A stretch of DNA of 26,507 nucleotides, from positions 1 through 26,507 of the forward strand of contig CAMBGO010000006.1 of assembly GCA_945866165.1 (NCBI GenBank). The letters are read 5' to 3'. The DNA is from Chitinophaga pinensis (GTDB taxonomy: Bacteria > Bacteroidota > Bacteroidia > Chitinophagales > Chitinophagaceae). Position numbers and translations under genes: made by a program. The notes under the pieces are model-generated. The model ran no database searches and was not told the origin of the DNA. It was given only the letters and a program-made list of their open reading frames with translations. Positions 15,896 through 24,320 of this stretch are shown here, piece by piece (the first letter of the stretch is position 1; each line of letters opens with the position of its first letter).

Positions 15896-15922
15896 TGGCG
15901 CTTGTTATTTTTAGTTGGCGCT
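15896..15922. repeat. Direct repeat TGGCGCT x2, 20 bases apart, upstream of murF
   Basis: TGGCGCT occurs at 15896-15902 and again at 15916-15922, a period of 20 bases, i.e. about two helical turns. The second copy lies in a near-palindrome AGTTgGCGCtAACT (15913-15926). The repeats lie just upstream of where the murF -33 element would be, a position typical of activator sites. Confidence 0.35.
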
Positions 15923-16003
15923 AACTGTAATTCTTTTTCTTGTATGTAAGGTGATCTAGTTAGTAACGATTCAAAAAATGGTAGAGTGATAGTGTATAAG
16001 ATT

Positions 16004-16035
16004 AAAAAAGGGAACAATTTTTTGTTCCCTTTTTT
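16004..16035 (-). terminator. Intrinsic terminator after gldJ
   Basis: Perfect 14-base arms (16004-16017 and 16022-16035) with a four-base T loop on the plus strand; the core is GGGAACAA/TTGTTCCC flanked by A and T runs. On the minus strand the stem is followed by a T run. The stem begins at the gldJ TAA stop (16035-16037), so termination is immediate. The symmetric A/T runs would let it work in both directions. Confidence 0.85.
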
Positions 16036-17576
16036 TATTTTTTTCTTGCATTTTGTCTGCCTTTGCTAAAGATGTTTCCGCTTTTGAATCCATTTCCTTC
16101 TTGGCTGCCAAATCGATCCATAGCACACCTGAAGCCTATTGTAGCTGAGGATTTGTCCTCGTCCCAAAATCGTCTAGTTCCAGGGCCAAGCCAATAGGCG
16201 AGGTCGTCCCAGCTTCCCCCTTTGATAACACGTGATTTGTCATTAACCAAGGTTGTAAATCCATAACCATATTTAACTCCCGATTGTTCATCACCATCTT
16301 TATAGTTGATCACATCAGCTTTTTGGTAGTTCACCCTTTTCTTTGATTCTTCATCAGTTACGTTTTGCATTTTTACCCTTCCCGTACTATCTCGCTCGTA
16401 TTCATTGTCCTCATTTTTGGTGGGTTTCTTAAACACGTTACCCCTATATGGATTCAACTCATCAACATCCTGGCTTGACAGAGGGCGAAATACATCTGAT
16501 ACCCATTCGTTTACGTTTCCAGACATATTGAATAAACCAAAGCCATTTGGTTTAAAAGCATCAATTGGTCCAGTTTGATCAGCGTTGTCATTTAGACCAC
16601 CCGCAATACCCATATAGTCACCATTTCCACGTTTAAAATTCGCATTGTACTGACCTTGCCAACTACCCTTTTTGTTGTCGCGCAGTCCATTAGTATTTGC
16701 AGACCAAGTGTATACTTGTCGATTCATTATCATTTCTTCGCCACGTTTTCCTTGTTTAGCCTTTACTTGCGGATTGTTCTTTACCAATGCCAATGCAGCA
16801 TATTCCCATTCAGCTTCAGTTGGAAGTCGATAATCTGGGAATAATATACCATCCTCCAATTTGACAAAGTTTCTTGGTCTGCCATTTTCATCTTGCAATG
16901 TTCCTTTTCCTTTGTTAGGTTGAGGAGCATATAGTCCCATTAAATAAGATTTCGTAGTAAAATTTTCTTCACCTTGACCTTGTACTTTTTTTAATTGGTT
17001 TGGGTTAGAAAATCCTTTTTGTACCAATTTCAGTTCATTTACCCGGTCCCCTCTCCAAAGACAAAAATCACTTGCTTGCCTCCAGCTCACTCCAACCACT
17101 GGGTAAAAATTATAGGAAGGGTGCCTGAAGTAATATTCAACCATGGGCTCGTTTGCAGATAGCTCACTTCTCCATACAAGTGTGTCCGGCACAGCACCTT
17201 CTACTAACTTGGCATATTCTTCACCTTCAAAAGTTCTTTCAATCCACTTCAAATATTCACGGTAGTGAATATTTGCAACTTCTGTTTTGTCTAAGTAAAA
17301 TGAAGAGACCGTGACTCTCTTAGGAACATTGTTCCAGTCACCCATAACATCATCTTCAGTGGCTCCCATTGTGAAGGTGCCTCCTTGAACGAAAACAAGT
17401 CCAGGCCCAGTTGACTGTTCTTTCACAGGGGATTGGTTAAAGCCGCCCATATTTTTGTCATTGTAGTTCCAGCCTGTTACAGCGGATTTACTATATGATT
17501 TTTTCATAAAAGGAATACCTCCTTTACATGAAGCAAAAAGGACAACAGTAAGTATCAGATAGCAAAAATTTCTCAT
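16035..17576 (-). CDS. gldJ: GldJ, T9SS/gliding-associated lipoprotein
   Basis: 513 residues. Seen: a lipoprotein signal with lipobox FASC (Cys17), then TGWNYNDKNMGGF (34-46), GPGLVFVQGGTFTMG (57-71), DDVMGDWNNVP (75-85) and SFYLDKTEV (92-100); a formylglycine-generating-enzyme-like (SUMF1) fold to residue 488 with FNMSGNVNEWVSDVF, GGSWDD (453-458) and IGFRCAMDR (480-488); then a basic tail of 25 residues. Known: GldJ is an outer-membrane lipoprotein needed for gliding and for stable GldK in Flavobacterium; the DVMxDWNN signature and the link to porU-porV separate it from the paralogue GldK, whose N-terminus reads differently. It is not expected to make formylglycine. Transcribed divergently from porU. 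Confidence 0.88.
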   Translation of the reverse strand: MRNFCYLILTVVLFASCKGGIPFMKKSYSKSAVTGWNYNDKNMGGFNQSPVKEQSTGPGLVFVQGGTFTMGATEDDVMGDWNNVPKRVTVSSFYLDKTEVANIHYREYLKWIERTFEGEEYAKLVEGAVPDTLVWRSELSANEPMVEYYFRHPSYNFYPVVGVSWRQASDFCLWRGDRVNELKLVQKGFSNPNQLKKVQGQGEENFTTKSYLMGLYAPQPNKGKGTLQDENGRPRNFVKLEDGILFPDYRLPTEAEWEYAALALVKNNPQVKAKQGKRGEEMIMNRQVYTWSANTNGLRDNKKGSWQGQYNANFKRGNGDYMGIAGGLNDNADQTGPIDAFKPNGFGLFNMSGNVNEWVSDVFRPLSSQDVDELNPYRGNVFKKPTKNEDNEYERDSTGRVKMQNVTDEESKKRVNYQKADVINYKDGDEQSGVKYGYGFTTLVNDKSRVIKGGSWDDLAYWLGPGTRRFWDEDKSSATIGFRCAMDRFGSQEGNGFKSGNIFSKGRQNARKK

Positions 17577-17649
17577 TGGTTGACTTTCTTTGATAATTGA
17601 GTTGCTAGTTAAAATGCTAAGCGCACTATTTTCAGATGCCCAAACAACA

Positions 17650-17680
17650 CAAATGTAAGTGTTAAATTCTATCTATTCAA
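17650..17680 (-). promoter_or_regulatory. Promoter of gldJ
   Basis: On the minus strand TTG (17678-17680), 20 bases, then TACATTTG (17650-17657), a full match to TAnnTTTG. The expected mRNA start is near 17645, giving a leader of about 69 bases. AACAC (17646-17650) and GTGTT (17659-17663) form short arms flanking the -7 box. Confidence 0.62.
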
Positions 17681-17713
17681 TGCTTTAGATGGATTAATAT
17701 GTTTAGTAAATGC

Positions 17714-17721
17714 TAAATTTG
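17714..17721 (+). promoter_or_regulatory. -7 promoter box of porU
   Basis: TAAATTTG fits TAnnTTTG exactly and ends four bases before the GTG start at 17726. It includes an in-frame TAA, which excludes any start further upstream. No TTG lies at the usual distance. Confidence 0.55.
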
Positions 17722-17739
17722 TTGTGTGTTTTACAACAA
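17719..17739 (+). repeat. Small inverted repeat with the porU start codon in its loop
   Basis: TTGTTGT (17719-17725) and ACAACAA (17733-17739) are perfectly complementary; the seven-base loop starts with the GTG initiation codon. If transcription begins at 17726 the left arm is not in the mRNA, so a DNA site is as likely as an RNA hairpin. Confidence 0.3.
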
Positions 17740-20700
17740 GTCCATCGCGGTTTTTTTTCTCTCTTTGGCCATCTTCATCAATGCAACAGGACAAAGACAA
17801 TATTCTCAGTCTTCTGTGTTGTCATCTGGCGACTGGCTCAAAATTTCAGTTGACAGCCCTGGTATTTATAGGGTTGGCGCTGACTTTTTAAAGCGAGGGG
17901 GAATAGAATCTGTTGTTAATCCTTCTTTAATCAGATTATTTGGCAATGGAGGAAGTGTACTCCCAACGGCAAATAAAATTGGAATAATTGACGACTTGGC
18001 TGAGAATGCAATTGCGATTTTTGATGGGGGAGATGGAAAATTTGATGGGCAAGATTATTTTCTTTTTTATGCGCCAGGGCCAAATAGGTGGCAATTTGAT
18101 TCAACGGAATCATCATTTCAGTACCAAAAGAACACCTATTCTAAGCAAGCATATTATTTTATTAATATTGGAAATATTGCTGGGAAACGTGTTGCTTTTT
18201 CAGGTGAATTAAATAGCCCTAAGGATAGCATAGTTGATTTTGTTGATCATTATAGACATGAATTAGACCAGCTCAATTTTCTTAAAAGTGGTAAAGAATG
18301 GTACGGAGAAGAGTTTGACGCATTGAGCGGCAATGCCGAAAAAAAAATCGATATCCCACTTACAAGTATTGTCCCAGGAAGCAGCTTTGTACTCAATAGT
18401 GAATTGGTAGGGAGAAGTTCAATTAAAAACAACCTCATTTCTGTCTCCATTAACGGTAAGCCTTTCTATGAACATGTAACAGCTCCGGTAAATTCATCAC
18501 TGATTGATCCAGTAGCATCTGTTAGCAGGCTGAGTAAGTCGGGCACAATAAATGCTTCTAAAATGGAAGTGAGCTTTTCCTTTTCGCCCGGAAGCGTAAA
18601 TGCAAAAGCTTGGCTTAACTATATTGAAGTGTATGCAAAAAGAGCATTGGACATGAAAGGGATTTCTTATCTGCAATTCAACAGGATTGCATCAAACAAT
18701 AATGGTAAAACGATTTCTTTTTCGATAGCCAATTCACCTCCACTGATCAGGGTTTGGGATATTACATCTTTATATAACCCATTTTCACTCAGGGCTCTTA
18801 CTGTAAATGGTATTACCCGATTTAATGCAATTGACAGTGGTGTGCGAAATTATATTGCATTTGAACCAGATTTGTCTAAAGTCCCCAAGTTAATAGGGGT
18901 AGTAAAAAATCAAAACCTGCATGCGCAACAATCAACAGATATGATCATTGTTGCAGACAAAGCGCTTCTTTCACAAGCAGAACGACTGGCGTCATTCCAC
19001 CGAGCGCATGATCTGATGAAAGTAGTTGTAACGGATGTTGGTATGGTATTCAATGAGTTTTCATCTGGGTCTTTTGATCCAACTGCCATTAGAAATTATA
19101 TAAAAATGTTTTACGATAGGGCTGGAATTAATATTGCATCAAGGCCAAAATACCTTTTATTGCTCGGGGCCGCATCGTATGTTTATAAAGAGGGGACAGG
19201 ATCTGAAAAAAACAACGTGCCATCTTTTCAAAGCGAGTCATCCTTAGATCCGCTTACCAGTTATGTAACAGATGATTATTTTGGATTTCTTGATGACGTA
19301 GATGATATCGAAAATATCAATCGTATTCCAGCATTGGATATTGGAATTGGAAGAATTCCTGCGAGGACATTAGCGCAGGCTAAAAATGCTGTCGATAAAA
19401 TTATTTCTTATCAAGCGCCAACAAATTTTGGTTCGTGGAGAAATGAAACCGCCTTGATTGCAGACGATGAAGATTTCAATATTCATTTAAATGATGCTGA
19501 ATTTCATGCTACAGAAATTACTGAAAAAGCACCCGAATTAAATCTCAATAAACTTTATTTTGATGTATTTCAGCAAGAGTCTGGTGTTGCAGGAAATAGA
19601 TATCCTCAGGTCGTTGAGCAAATAAATCAACATATCGAGAAAGGAGTATTGATATTTAACTACAGCGGTCATGGAGGAAGTACAAGATTAGCGCAAGAGG
19701 ATATTTTGAATAAGCCCATGATTGCAAAGTGGAATAATAAAAATAAGCTTCCACTATTTATTACTGCAACATGCGATTTTGCACCATTCGACGACTACAG
19801 TCAGTTTTCACTCGGAGAAGAATTGTTGTTGGGAAATTTAAATGGTGCGATTGGATTGCTTACCACAACAAGATTGGTTTTTGCATCAAGTAACAGAATT
19901 ATCAACAATAATTATTTAAAGTATTCATTAAAGAGAGATTCAACTGGACGGCATCCCTCACTAGGATTGGCACTCAAAGAAGCAAAGAATTTCACTGTTT
20001 CCAATTCAGGTGATTATATCAATGCAAGAAAGTTCATTTTACTTGGAGACCCAGCAATGAAATTGGCAATACCCGATTACAAGATTCGTTCAACCAGTAT
20101 CAATGGTAAACCATTTTTGCCAACATCTGATACATTGAAATCTCTTAATAAGTATACTATAACGGGTGAAGTGCTTAAGCCAGAAGGATCGCTAGCAAAT
20201 GATTTCAATGGCTACGTTTATCCTGTAGTGTATGATAAACCCCTTCTAATTAAAACCAGGGGTAATGACGTCCAAAGCTTAAAAGTTGATTTTCAGTCGA
20301 GACAAAATATTCTTTACCAAGGCAAGGTAAAAGCGCAAAATGGACGCTTTACGTTTGAATTTATTGTTCCCAAAGACATCGATCCTGATTATGGTTACAG
20401 CAAGATTAGTTATTATGCTGAAAATGGGATGTACGATGCTGCTGGAGCAGATTTGTCAATCCAGACAGGTGGTGTTGGATTGACAGAAAAGAATGATGGA
20501 GTGGGACCGAGATTGGAATGTTATTTGAATGATAGCACTTTTAAAAATGGGGGTACTGTTGGTCCTAATCCAATTCTTAAATTGAAGATGTATGATTCAT
20601 CAGGAATTAATTTTTCAGAACTCGCTATCGGGCATGAAATCACTGCTACGCTCGATCAAGATTTCCGCAAAACTTATTTTTTGAATAATTATTTTCAGCC

Positions 20701-21154
20701 TGCATCTTCTGGTTCATTAAAGGGAATAATATCTTATCCATTTAAATCAATACCCTCGGGTAGCCATCAGCTGGATGTGCGGGTATGGGATGTCTTTAAT
20801 AATTCCGGAAGCTGTAATTTGGATTTCAAGATAGTGCCTGAAACCAAAACAAATATTCTTTCTTTTGGATGTTATCCAAACCCAATTATCAGGCAAGCTA
20901 CATTCACTTTTGCTGTTGATGGACTAACAGGTTCTTCAGATATTGAAATACATGTGTTTACATCATTGGGTCAGTCAGTTGCAGCAATCAAAACTAGTAT
21001 GTTATTGCAAGCAGAGCATGTAAATGAGATCAAGTGGGATGGAGTTGGGAAAGATGGATTATTGTTGCAAAGGGGGCTTTACTATTGTAAACTAATTATT
21101 AAAAATGAAGCAGGCGAAATTCAACAAAAATTGCTAAAGGTCATTGTATCTTAA
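17726..21154 (+). CDS. porU: PorU, type IX secretion sortase (C25 gingipain-like peptidase)
   Basis: 1,142 residues from GTG 17726; the upstream frame is closed by TAA at 17714 and the next residues form a normal signal peptide (hydrophobic 7-19, cleavage near TGQ). PorU removes the C-terminal sorting signal from T9SS cargo at the cell surface and passes it on for attachment. Seen: the family N-terminus SSGDWLKISVDSPGIYRV (33-50), the C25 domain with catalytic His649 in NYSGHGGS and Cys683 in TATCDFAPFDD, and QFSLGEELLLGNLNGAIG after it. The C-terminus (from about CYPNPI) resembles a T9SS sorting domain itself, with FTSLGQSV and a final RGLYYCKLIIK; known PorU proteins keep such a domain uncleaved. 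porV follows after 84 bases. Confidence 0.93.
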   Translation: MFYNKSIAVFFLSLAIFINATGQRQYSQSSVLSSGDWLKISVDSPGIYRVGADFLKRGGIESVVNPSLIRLFGNGGSVLPTANKIGIIDDLAENAIAIFDGGDGKFDGQDYFLFYAPGPNRWQFDSTESSFQYQKNTYSKQAYYFINIGNIAGKRVAFSGELNSPKDSIVDFVDHYRHELDQLNFLKSGKEWYGEEFDALSGNAEKKIDIPLTSIVPGSSFVLNSELVGRSSIKNNLISVSINGKPFYEHVTAPVNSSLIDPVASVSRLSKSGTINASKMEVSFSFSPGSVNAKAWLNYIEVYAKRALDMKGISYLQFNRIASNNNGKTISFSIANSPPLIRVWDITSLYNPFSLRALTVNGITRFNAIDSGVRNYIAFEPDLSKVPKLIGVVKNQNLHAQQSTDMIIVADKALLSQAERLASFHRAHDLMKVVVTDVGMVFNEFSSGSFDPTAIRNYIKMFYDRAGINIASRPKYLLLLGAASYVYKEGTGSEKNNVPSFQSESSLDPLTSYVTDDYFGFLDDVDDIENINRIPALDIGIGRIPARTLAQAKNAVDKIISYQAPTNFGSWRNETALIADDEDFNIHLNDAEFHATEITEKAPELNLNKLYFDVFQQESGVAGNRYPQVVEQINQHIEKGVLIFNYSGHGGSTRLAQEDILNKPMIAKWNNKNKLPLFITATCDFAPFDDYSQFSLGEELLLGNLNGAIGLLTTTRLVFASSNRIINNNYLKYSLKRDSTGRHPSLGLALKEAKNFTVSNSGDYINARKFILLGDPAMKLAIPDYKIRSTSINGKPFLPTSDTLKSLNKYTITGEVLKPEGSLANDFNGYVYPVVYDKPLLIKTRGNDVQSLKVDFQSRQNILYQGKVKAQNGRFTFEFIVPKDIDPDYGYSKISYYAENGMYDAAGADLSIQTGGVGLTEKNDGVGPRLECYLNDSTFKNGGTVGPNPILKLKMYDSSGINFSELAIGHEITATLDQDFRKTYFLNNYFQPASSGSLKGIISYPFKSIPSGSHQLDVRVWDVFNNSGSCNLDFKIVPETKTNILSFGCYPNPIIRQATFTFAVDGLTGSSDIEIHVFTSLGQSVAAIKTSMLLQAEHVNEIKWDGVGKDGLLLQRGLYYCKLIIKNEAGEIQQKLLKVIVS

Positions 21155-21174
21155 TTTATTTTTCCTTAAATTTG
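21144..21174 (+). promoter_or_regulatory. Promoter of porV at the end of porU
   Basis: TTG (21144-21146) lies within the last porU codons; 20 bases later TAAATTTG (21167-21174) matches TAnnTTTG. The predicted mRNA start near 21179 leaves a leader of about 60 bases before ATG 21239. The spacing equals that at gldJ. Confidence 0.62.
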
Positions 21175-21238
21175 TTCCAAATAGACTGATATAGAAGCAA
21201 TTATACCCAACAGCTTTTACTTATTTTAAAAAACAATT

Positions 21239-22408
21239 ATGAAAAGAACAGCTCTTCGCGTTCTTGGGGGTATGCTTTCGTTGATATCCGCTATGACCGC
21301 ATACAGTCAGTCTTCAAATCAGACAATTAATGTTGTTACTACTGCAGTTCCATTTTTGCGTATTTCCCCTGATGCAAGAGCTGGTGGAATGGGAGATCTT
21401 GGCGTAGCAACATCACCTGACGCAAACTCTCAGTTTTACAATGTTGCAAAATATATTTTTTCAGAAAAGAATTCAGGCTTGGGGGTAACGTATACCCCTT
21501 GGTTAAAAGACCTTGGTTTAAACGATGTCTTTCTTACATCATTGGCAGGTTACTATAAGTTGGATGAAACCCAAGCGATTTCTGGGTCATTACGTTATTT
21601 CAGCTTGGGTAACATTCAGTTTACAGACAATCTAGGTAATGACCTTAACTCTTTTCGCCCAAGAGAATTCGCGCTGGATGCAGGATATTCAAGAAAATTA
21701 TCTGAACAACTTAGTTTAGGTGTTGCGTTGCGATATATCAACTCCAATTTGGCAGGTGGTCAGGCAGTTAATGGTGTATCATATAAGGCAGGTAACGCAG
21801 TTGCTGGAGACATTGGATTGTATTACACTAACATGGTAACTAAAGACAAAGGGTATAACCTTGGATTGGCGCTTACTAATCTTGGTTCAAAAATTAGTTA
21901 CACCAGTGATGCAACACAAAAAGATTTTATACCTGCAAATTTAGCTCTTGGTGCAATGTATACTTTCACCAGTAATGAGGTAAATAGGTTGTCATTTGGA
22001 ATGGATATCCACAAGTTGATGGTTCCTACACCTCCATCATTGGATGATACTACTGGGTTGGCATTAATTAATTATAGAAGCAAGGGTGTTGTAGGCAGCT
22101 GGTTTAGCTCATTTGGAGATGCACCAGGTGGGTTTTCTGAAGAGATGAAAGAGTTTTCTTTTTCGTTGGGTGGAGAGTATACATACAATGACCTTTTTTC
22201 TGTTCGTACAGGATATTTCTACGAAAATAAAAACAAGGGGAATAGGCAGTTTTTTTCAATGGGTGCAGGATTTAAATATAGTTCTGTGAATTTGAATTTG
22301 TCATATTTAATACCTTCTGGAAGTGGAGTTAATAGAAATCCCCTTTCAAATACCATCAGGTTTAGTGTGCTTTTTGATCTTGGAAATAGTGGTGGCGAAG
22401 AAAAATAA
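21239..22408 (+). CDS. porV: PorV (LptO), T9SS outer-membrane barrel
   Basis: 389 residues, the usual size. Seen: a signal peptide (about 1-23, AYSQ), then the PorV/PorQ family start TTAVPFLRISPDARAGGMG, directly followed by LGVATSPDANSQFYNVAK and YTPWLKDLGLNDVFL, then alternating beta-strands up to a closing FSVLFDLG. Known: PorV is a FadL-like 14-strand barrel that carries cargo from the SprA translocon to the PorU-containing attachment complex at the surface. The tandem order porU-porV next to a divergent gldJ is a conserved Bacteroidota arrangement. A TAAATTTG promoter upstream suggests it is also transcribed apart from porU; a strong terminator closes the unit. Confidence 0.93.
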   Translation: MKRTALRVLGGMLSLISAMTAYSQSSNQTINVVTTAVPFLRISPDARAGGMGDLGVATSPDANSQFYNVAKYIFSEKNSGLGVTYTPWLKDLGLNDVFLTSLAGYYKLDETQAISGSLRYFSLGNIQFTDNLGNDLNSFRPREFALDAGYSRKLSEQLSLGVALRYINSNLAGGQAVNGVSYKAGNAVAGDIGLYYTNMVTKDKGYNLGLALTNLGSKISYTSDATQKDFIPANLALGAMYTFTSNEVNRLSFGMDIHKLMVPTPPSLDDTTGLALINYRSKGVVGSWFSSFGDAPGGFSEEMKEFSFSLGGEYTYNDLFSVRTGYFYENKNKGNRQFFSMGAGFKYSSVNLNLSYLIPSGSGVNRNPLSNTIRFSVLFDLGNSGGEEK

Positions 22409-22433
22409 AGAGCAAGAGTAAAAACATATTGAT

Positions 22434-22463
22434 AACGGCCCGCTAGCGGGCCGTTTATTTTTT
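22434..22463 (+). terminator. Intrinsic terminator after porV
   Basis: A perfect 22-base palindrome (22434-22455), arms AACGGCCCGCT and AGCGGGCCGTT, very GC-rich for this AT-rich region, is followed by TTATTTTTT. It ends the porU-porV unit 25 bases after the porV stop and insulates ispF. Confidence 0.9.
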
Positions 22464-22485
22464 CTTACATTTATCAAAAATACGT

Positions 22486-22965
22486 ATGTCATTTAGAATC
22501 GGTTTTGGTATTGATTTTCACCAGCTTGTTGAGGGTAGGGACTTGTGGATTGGTGGCGTGAAAATTCCACATCATAAGGGTGCAAAAGGTCATAGTGATG
22601 CTGATGTATTGCTTCATGCAATATGCGATGGACTCTTGGGGGCCTTGGCCCTAGGTGATATTGGGGTGCATTTCCCAGATACAGATGATACATATAAAAA
22701 TATCGATAGTAAAATTCTTTTAGAGAAAACCTTCCAAATGATTGAAGAAAAAGGATATTCAATTGTAAATATTGATAGTTCTCTTTGCCTAGAATCACCT
22801 AAAATAAAAACATTCGTTCCGGCGATGCAACAAACAATTGCATCCATCCTCAAGGTACTTCCCGAAGATATTTCTATTAAGGCCACTACGACAGAAAAAA
22901 TGGGGTTTGTGGGTAGAGAAGAAGGCCTAGTTGCTTATGCCACGGTACTTCTTCAAAAGGCATAG
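22486..22965 (+). CDS. ispF: 2-C-methyl-D-erythritol 2,4-cyclodiphosphate synthase
   Basis: 159 residues, normal length. IspF cyclises CDP-methylerythritol phosphate in the MEP route to isoprenoids. Seen: GFGIDFHQL with metal-binding Asp10 and His12, GHSDADVLLHA (35-45) with His44 as third zinc ligand, GDIGVHFPDTD for the flexible substrate loop, and ATTTEKMGFVGREEG (133-147) for CMP binding. Every active-site element is present. A 7-of-8 -7-like box TACATTTA (22466-22473) lies 12 bases before the ATG, right after the porV terminator. ispD and other MEP genes are not in the window. Cytoplasmic homotrimer. Confidence 0.96.
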   Translation: MSFRIGFGIDFHQLVEGRDLWIGGVKIPHHKGAKGHSDADVLLHAICDGLLGALALGDIGVHFPDTDDTYKNIDSKILLEKTFQMIEEKGYSIVNIDSSLCLESPKIKTFVPAMQQTIASILKVLPEDISIKATTTEKMGFVGREEGLVAYATVLLQKA

Positions 22966-23048
22966 ATTTTAACGATTTAACTAATCAAATTCCTTGTTTT
23001 ACATCACCAAATGTTCGCTATAGTTGTAAATTCGCATAAATCGTTTCA

Positions 23049-23483
23049 TTGAAGGTTCGTATAGTAAATCACTCAACACATCCTCTGCCTGTTTATGCAA
23101 CAACAGGATCATCAGGAATGGATATACGTGCAAACCTTGAAACACCGATTCAGTTAAAACCACTTCAGAGGGCCCTTGTTCCAACTGGGTTGTTTCTTGA
23201 AATCCCCCATGGATATGAGGCACAAGTCCGACCAAGGAGTGGTTTAGCAATAAAGCAAGGGATTACTTGTTTGAATACACCCGGTACTATTGATGCTGAC
23301 TACAGGGGGGAGCTAAAAGTAATCCTTATAAACCTATCTGATCAAGAGCAGTCCATCACCAACGGTGACCGCATTGCGCAATTGGTATTTCAGCAGGTAG
23401 AAAAAGTTTCGTTAGAAGTAGTCGACGTTCTTAATGAGACAGAGCGAGGTAATGGGGGGTTTGGTCATACAGGAAATAAATAA
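23049..23483 (+). CDS. dut: dUTP diphosphatase (dUTPase)
   Basis: 144 residues, starting with TTG at 23049: the in-frame TAA at 23037 lies 12 bases before it, and the first ATG (residue 24) would remove motif 1. The enzyme converts dUTP to dUMP, keeping uracil out of DNA. Seen: all five trimeric dUTPase motifs: SSGMDIRA (21-28), RPRSGLA (61-67), NTPGTIDADYRGE (76-88, catalytic Asp82), GDRIAQLVF, and the closing GGFGHTG (136-142). It is followed after 12 bases by the DUF4292 lipoprotein, so the two are likely co-transcribed, although they work in different places. No clear promoter was seen; a TAAATTCG (23027-23034) is one base off. Confidence 0.95.
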   Translation: MKVRIVNHSTHPLPVYATTGSSGMDIRANLETPIQLKPLQRALVPTGLFLEIPHGYEAQVRPRSGLAIKQGITCLNTPGTIDADYRGELKVILINLSDQEQSITNGDRIAQLVFQQVEKVSLEVVDVLNETERGNGGFGHTGNK

Positions 23484-23495
23484 AATCTATTTTTT

Positions 23496-24305
23496 ATGAG
23501 GATTATCCTCTTTTTGTTTTCAATGGTAATACTGATTGCATCTTGTAGATCAACCAGAAAAATTACAAGTGTGGTGTCAAAAAAAGACAGCACCGTATTG
23601 GTGATTAGACCTGAAGATTCAGATTCTGCAAAACAAGTTAAGGCTACATTTGAATCAATTAATTCAAGGCAAATCATTTTTAATACATTTTCATCCAAAG
23701 TAAAAATTGATTACAGTGATGACAAAGACATCCGAATTGATGTTAATGCTTTTTTGCGAATGAAACGCGATAGTGCAATTTGGGTTTCAATCATTGCAGC
23801 ATTTAATATTGAGGCATTTAGGGTATTGATAACTCCTGATAGCATTTTTATAATGGATAAAATTAGCAGAACTATTCAGCGCAAGCCATTATCGTATCTG
23901 CAGCAAGTTTCAAAAGTGCCTTTTGATTTCAAGACCTTGCAAGATCTTATTGTTGGAAATCCAGTTTATTTTGATAAAAATATTACTTCGTTTGTTGATC
24001 AGGGTGAAACACTGTCAATGTCATTAATTGGATCAGTATTCAAACATTATATCACAGTTGGTAAAGAAGACCTGAATGTATTGTTCAGTAAATTAGATGA
24101 TATCGATTTGGCCAGAAGTCGGACTGCAAATCTTTCCTATTCCGGTTATGTTCCACTGGGGAAATGGAAATTTTCTGAATCGAGAAAAATAGTTTTAACC
24201 GAAAAAACAAAAATTGATCTGCAGCTTGATTTTAAACAAGTAGAATTTGAGCAACCAGTTGGTTTTCCATTTTCAGTCCCTAAAAATTATAAGGCTAAAC
24301 TCTAG
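23496..24305 (+). CDS. DUF4292 lipoprotein (LolA/LolB-like fold suspected)
   Basis: 269 residues. Seen: a lipoprotein signal with lipobox IASC (Cys17), a disordered Lys/Ser/Asp-rich segment to about 55, then alternating strands: FNTFSSKVKIDYSD, IRIDVNAFLRMKRDSAIWVSI, AFRVLITPDSIFIMD, LSYLQQVSKVPFDFKTLQDLIVG, and a final VEFEQPVGFPFSVPKNYK. This matches DUF4292. Known: the family is widespread in Bacteroidota and lacks a defined role; its pattern (curved sheet, 'Y-strand-helix-strand', lipid anchor) resembles LolB/LppX-type lipid- or lipoprotein-binding proteins. Inference: an outer-membrane lipoprotein that binds something hydrophobic. It lies 12 bases after dut and 15 bases before the EnvC-like gene. 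Confidence 0.78.
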   Translation: MRIILFLFSMVILIASCRSTRKITSVVSKKDSTVLVIRPEDSDSAKQVKATFESINSRQIIFNTFSSKVKIDYSDDKDIRIDVNAFLRMKRDSAIWVSIIAAFNIEAFRVLITPDSIFIMDKISRTIQRKPLSYLQQVSKVPFDFKTLQDLIVGNPVYFDKNITSFVDQGETLSMSLIGSVFKHYITVGKEDLNVLFSKLDDIDLARSRTANLSYSGYVPLGKWKFSESRKIVLTEKTKIDLQLDFKQVEFEQPVGFPFSVPKNYKAKL

Positions 24306-24320
24306 TTACTTTTTTAAAAT

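Noticed and set aside
16035..17576. Calling the SUMF1-like lipoprotein GldK or a formylglycine-generating enzyme
   Set aside because: The N-terminal TGWNYND...GGF and DVMGDWNN strings are GldJ-like, GldK has a different N-terminus, and the gene adjoins porU-porV as gldJ does; T9SS lipoproteins of this fold are not known to make formylglycine.
22493..22886. Minus-strand open frames opposite ispF, and similar frames inside other genes (for example 5844-6179, 12450-12761, 25046-25354)
   Set aside because: They lie entirely within well-supported genes on the other strand, show no recognisable motif and have composition expected of antisense frames.
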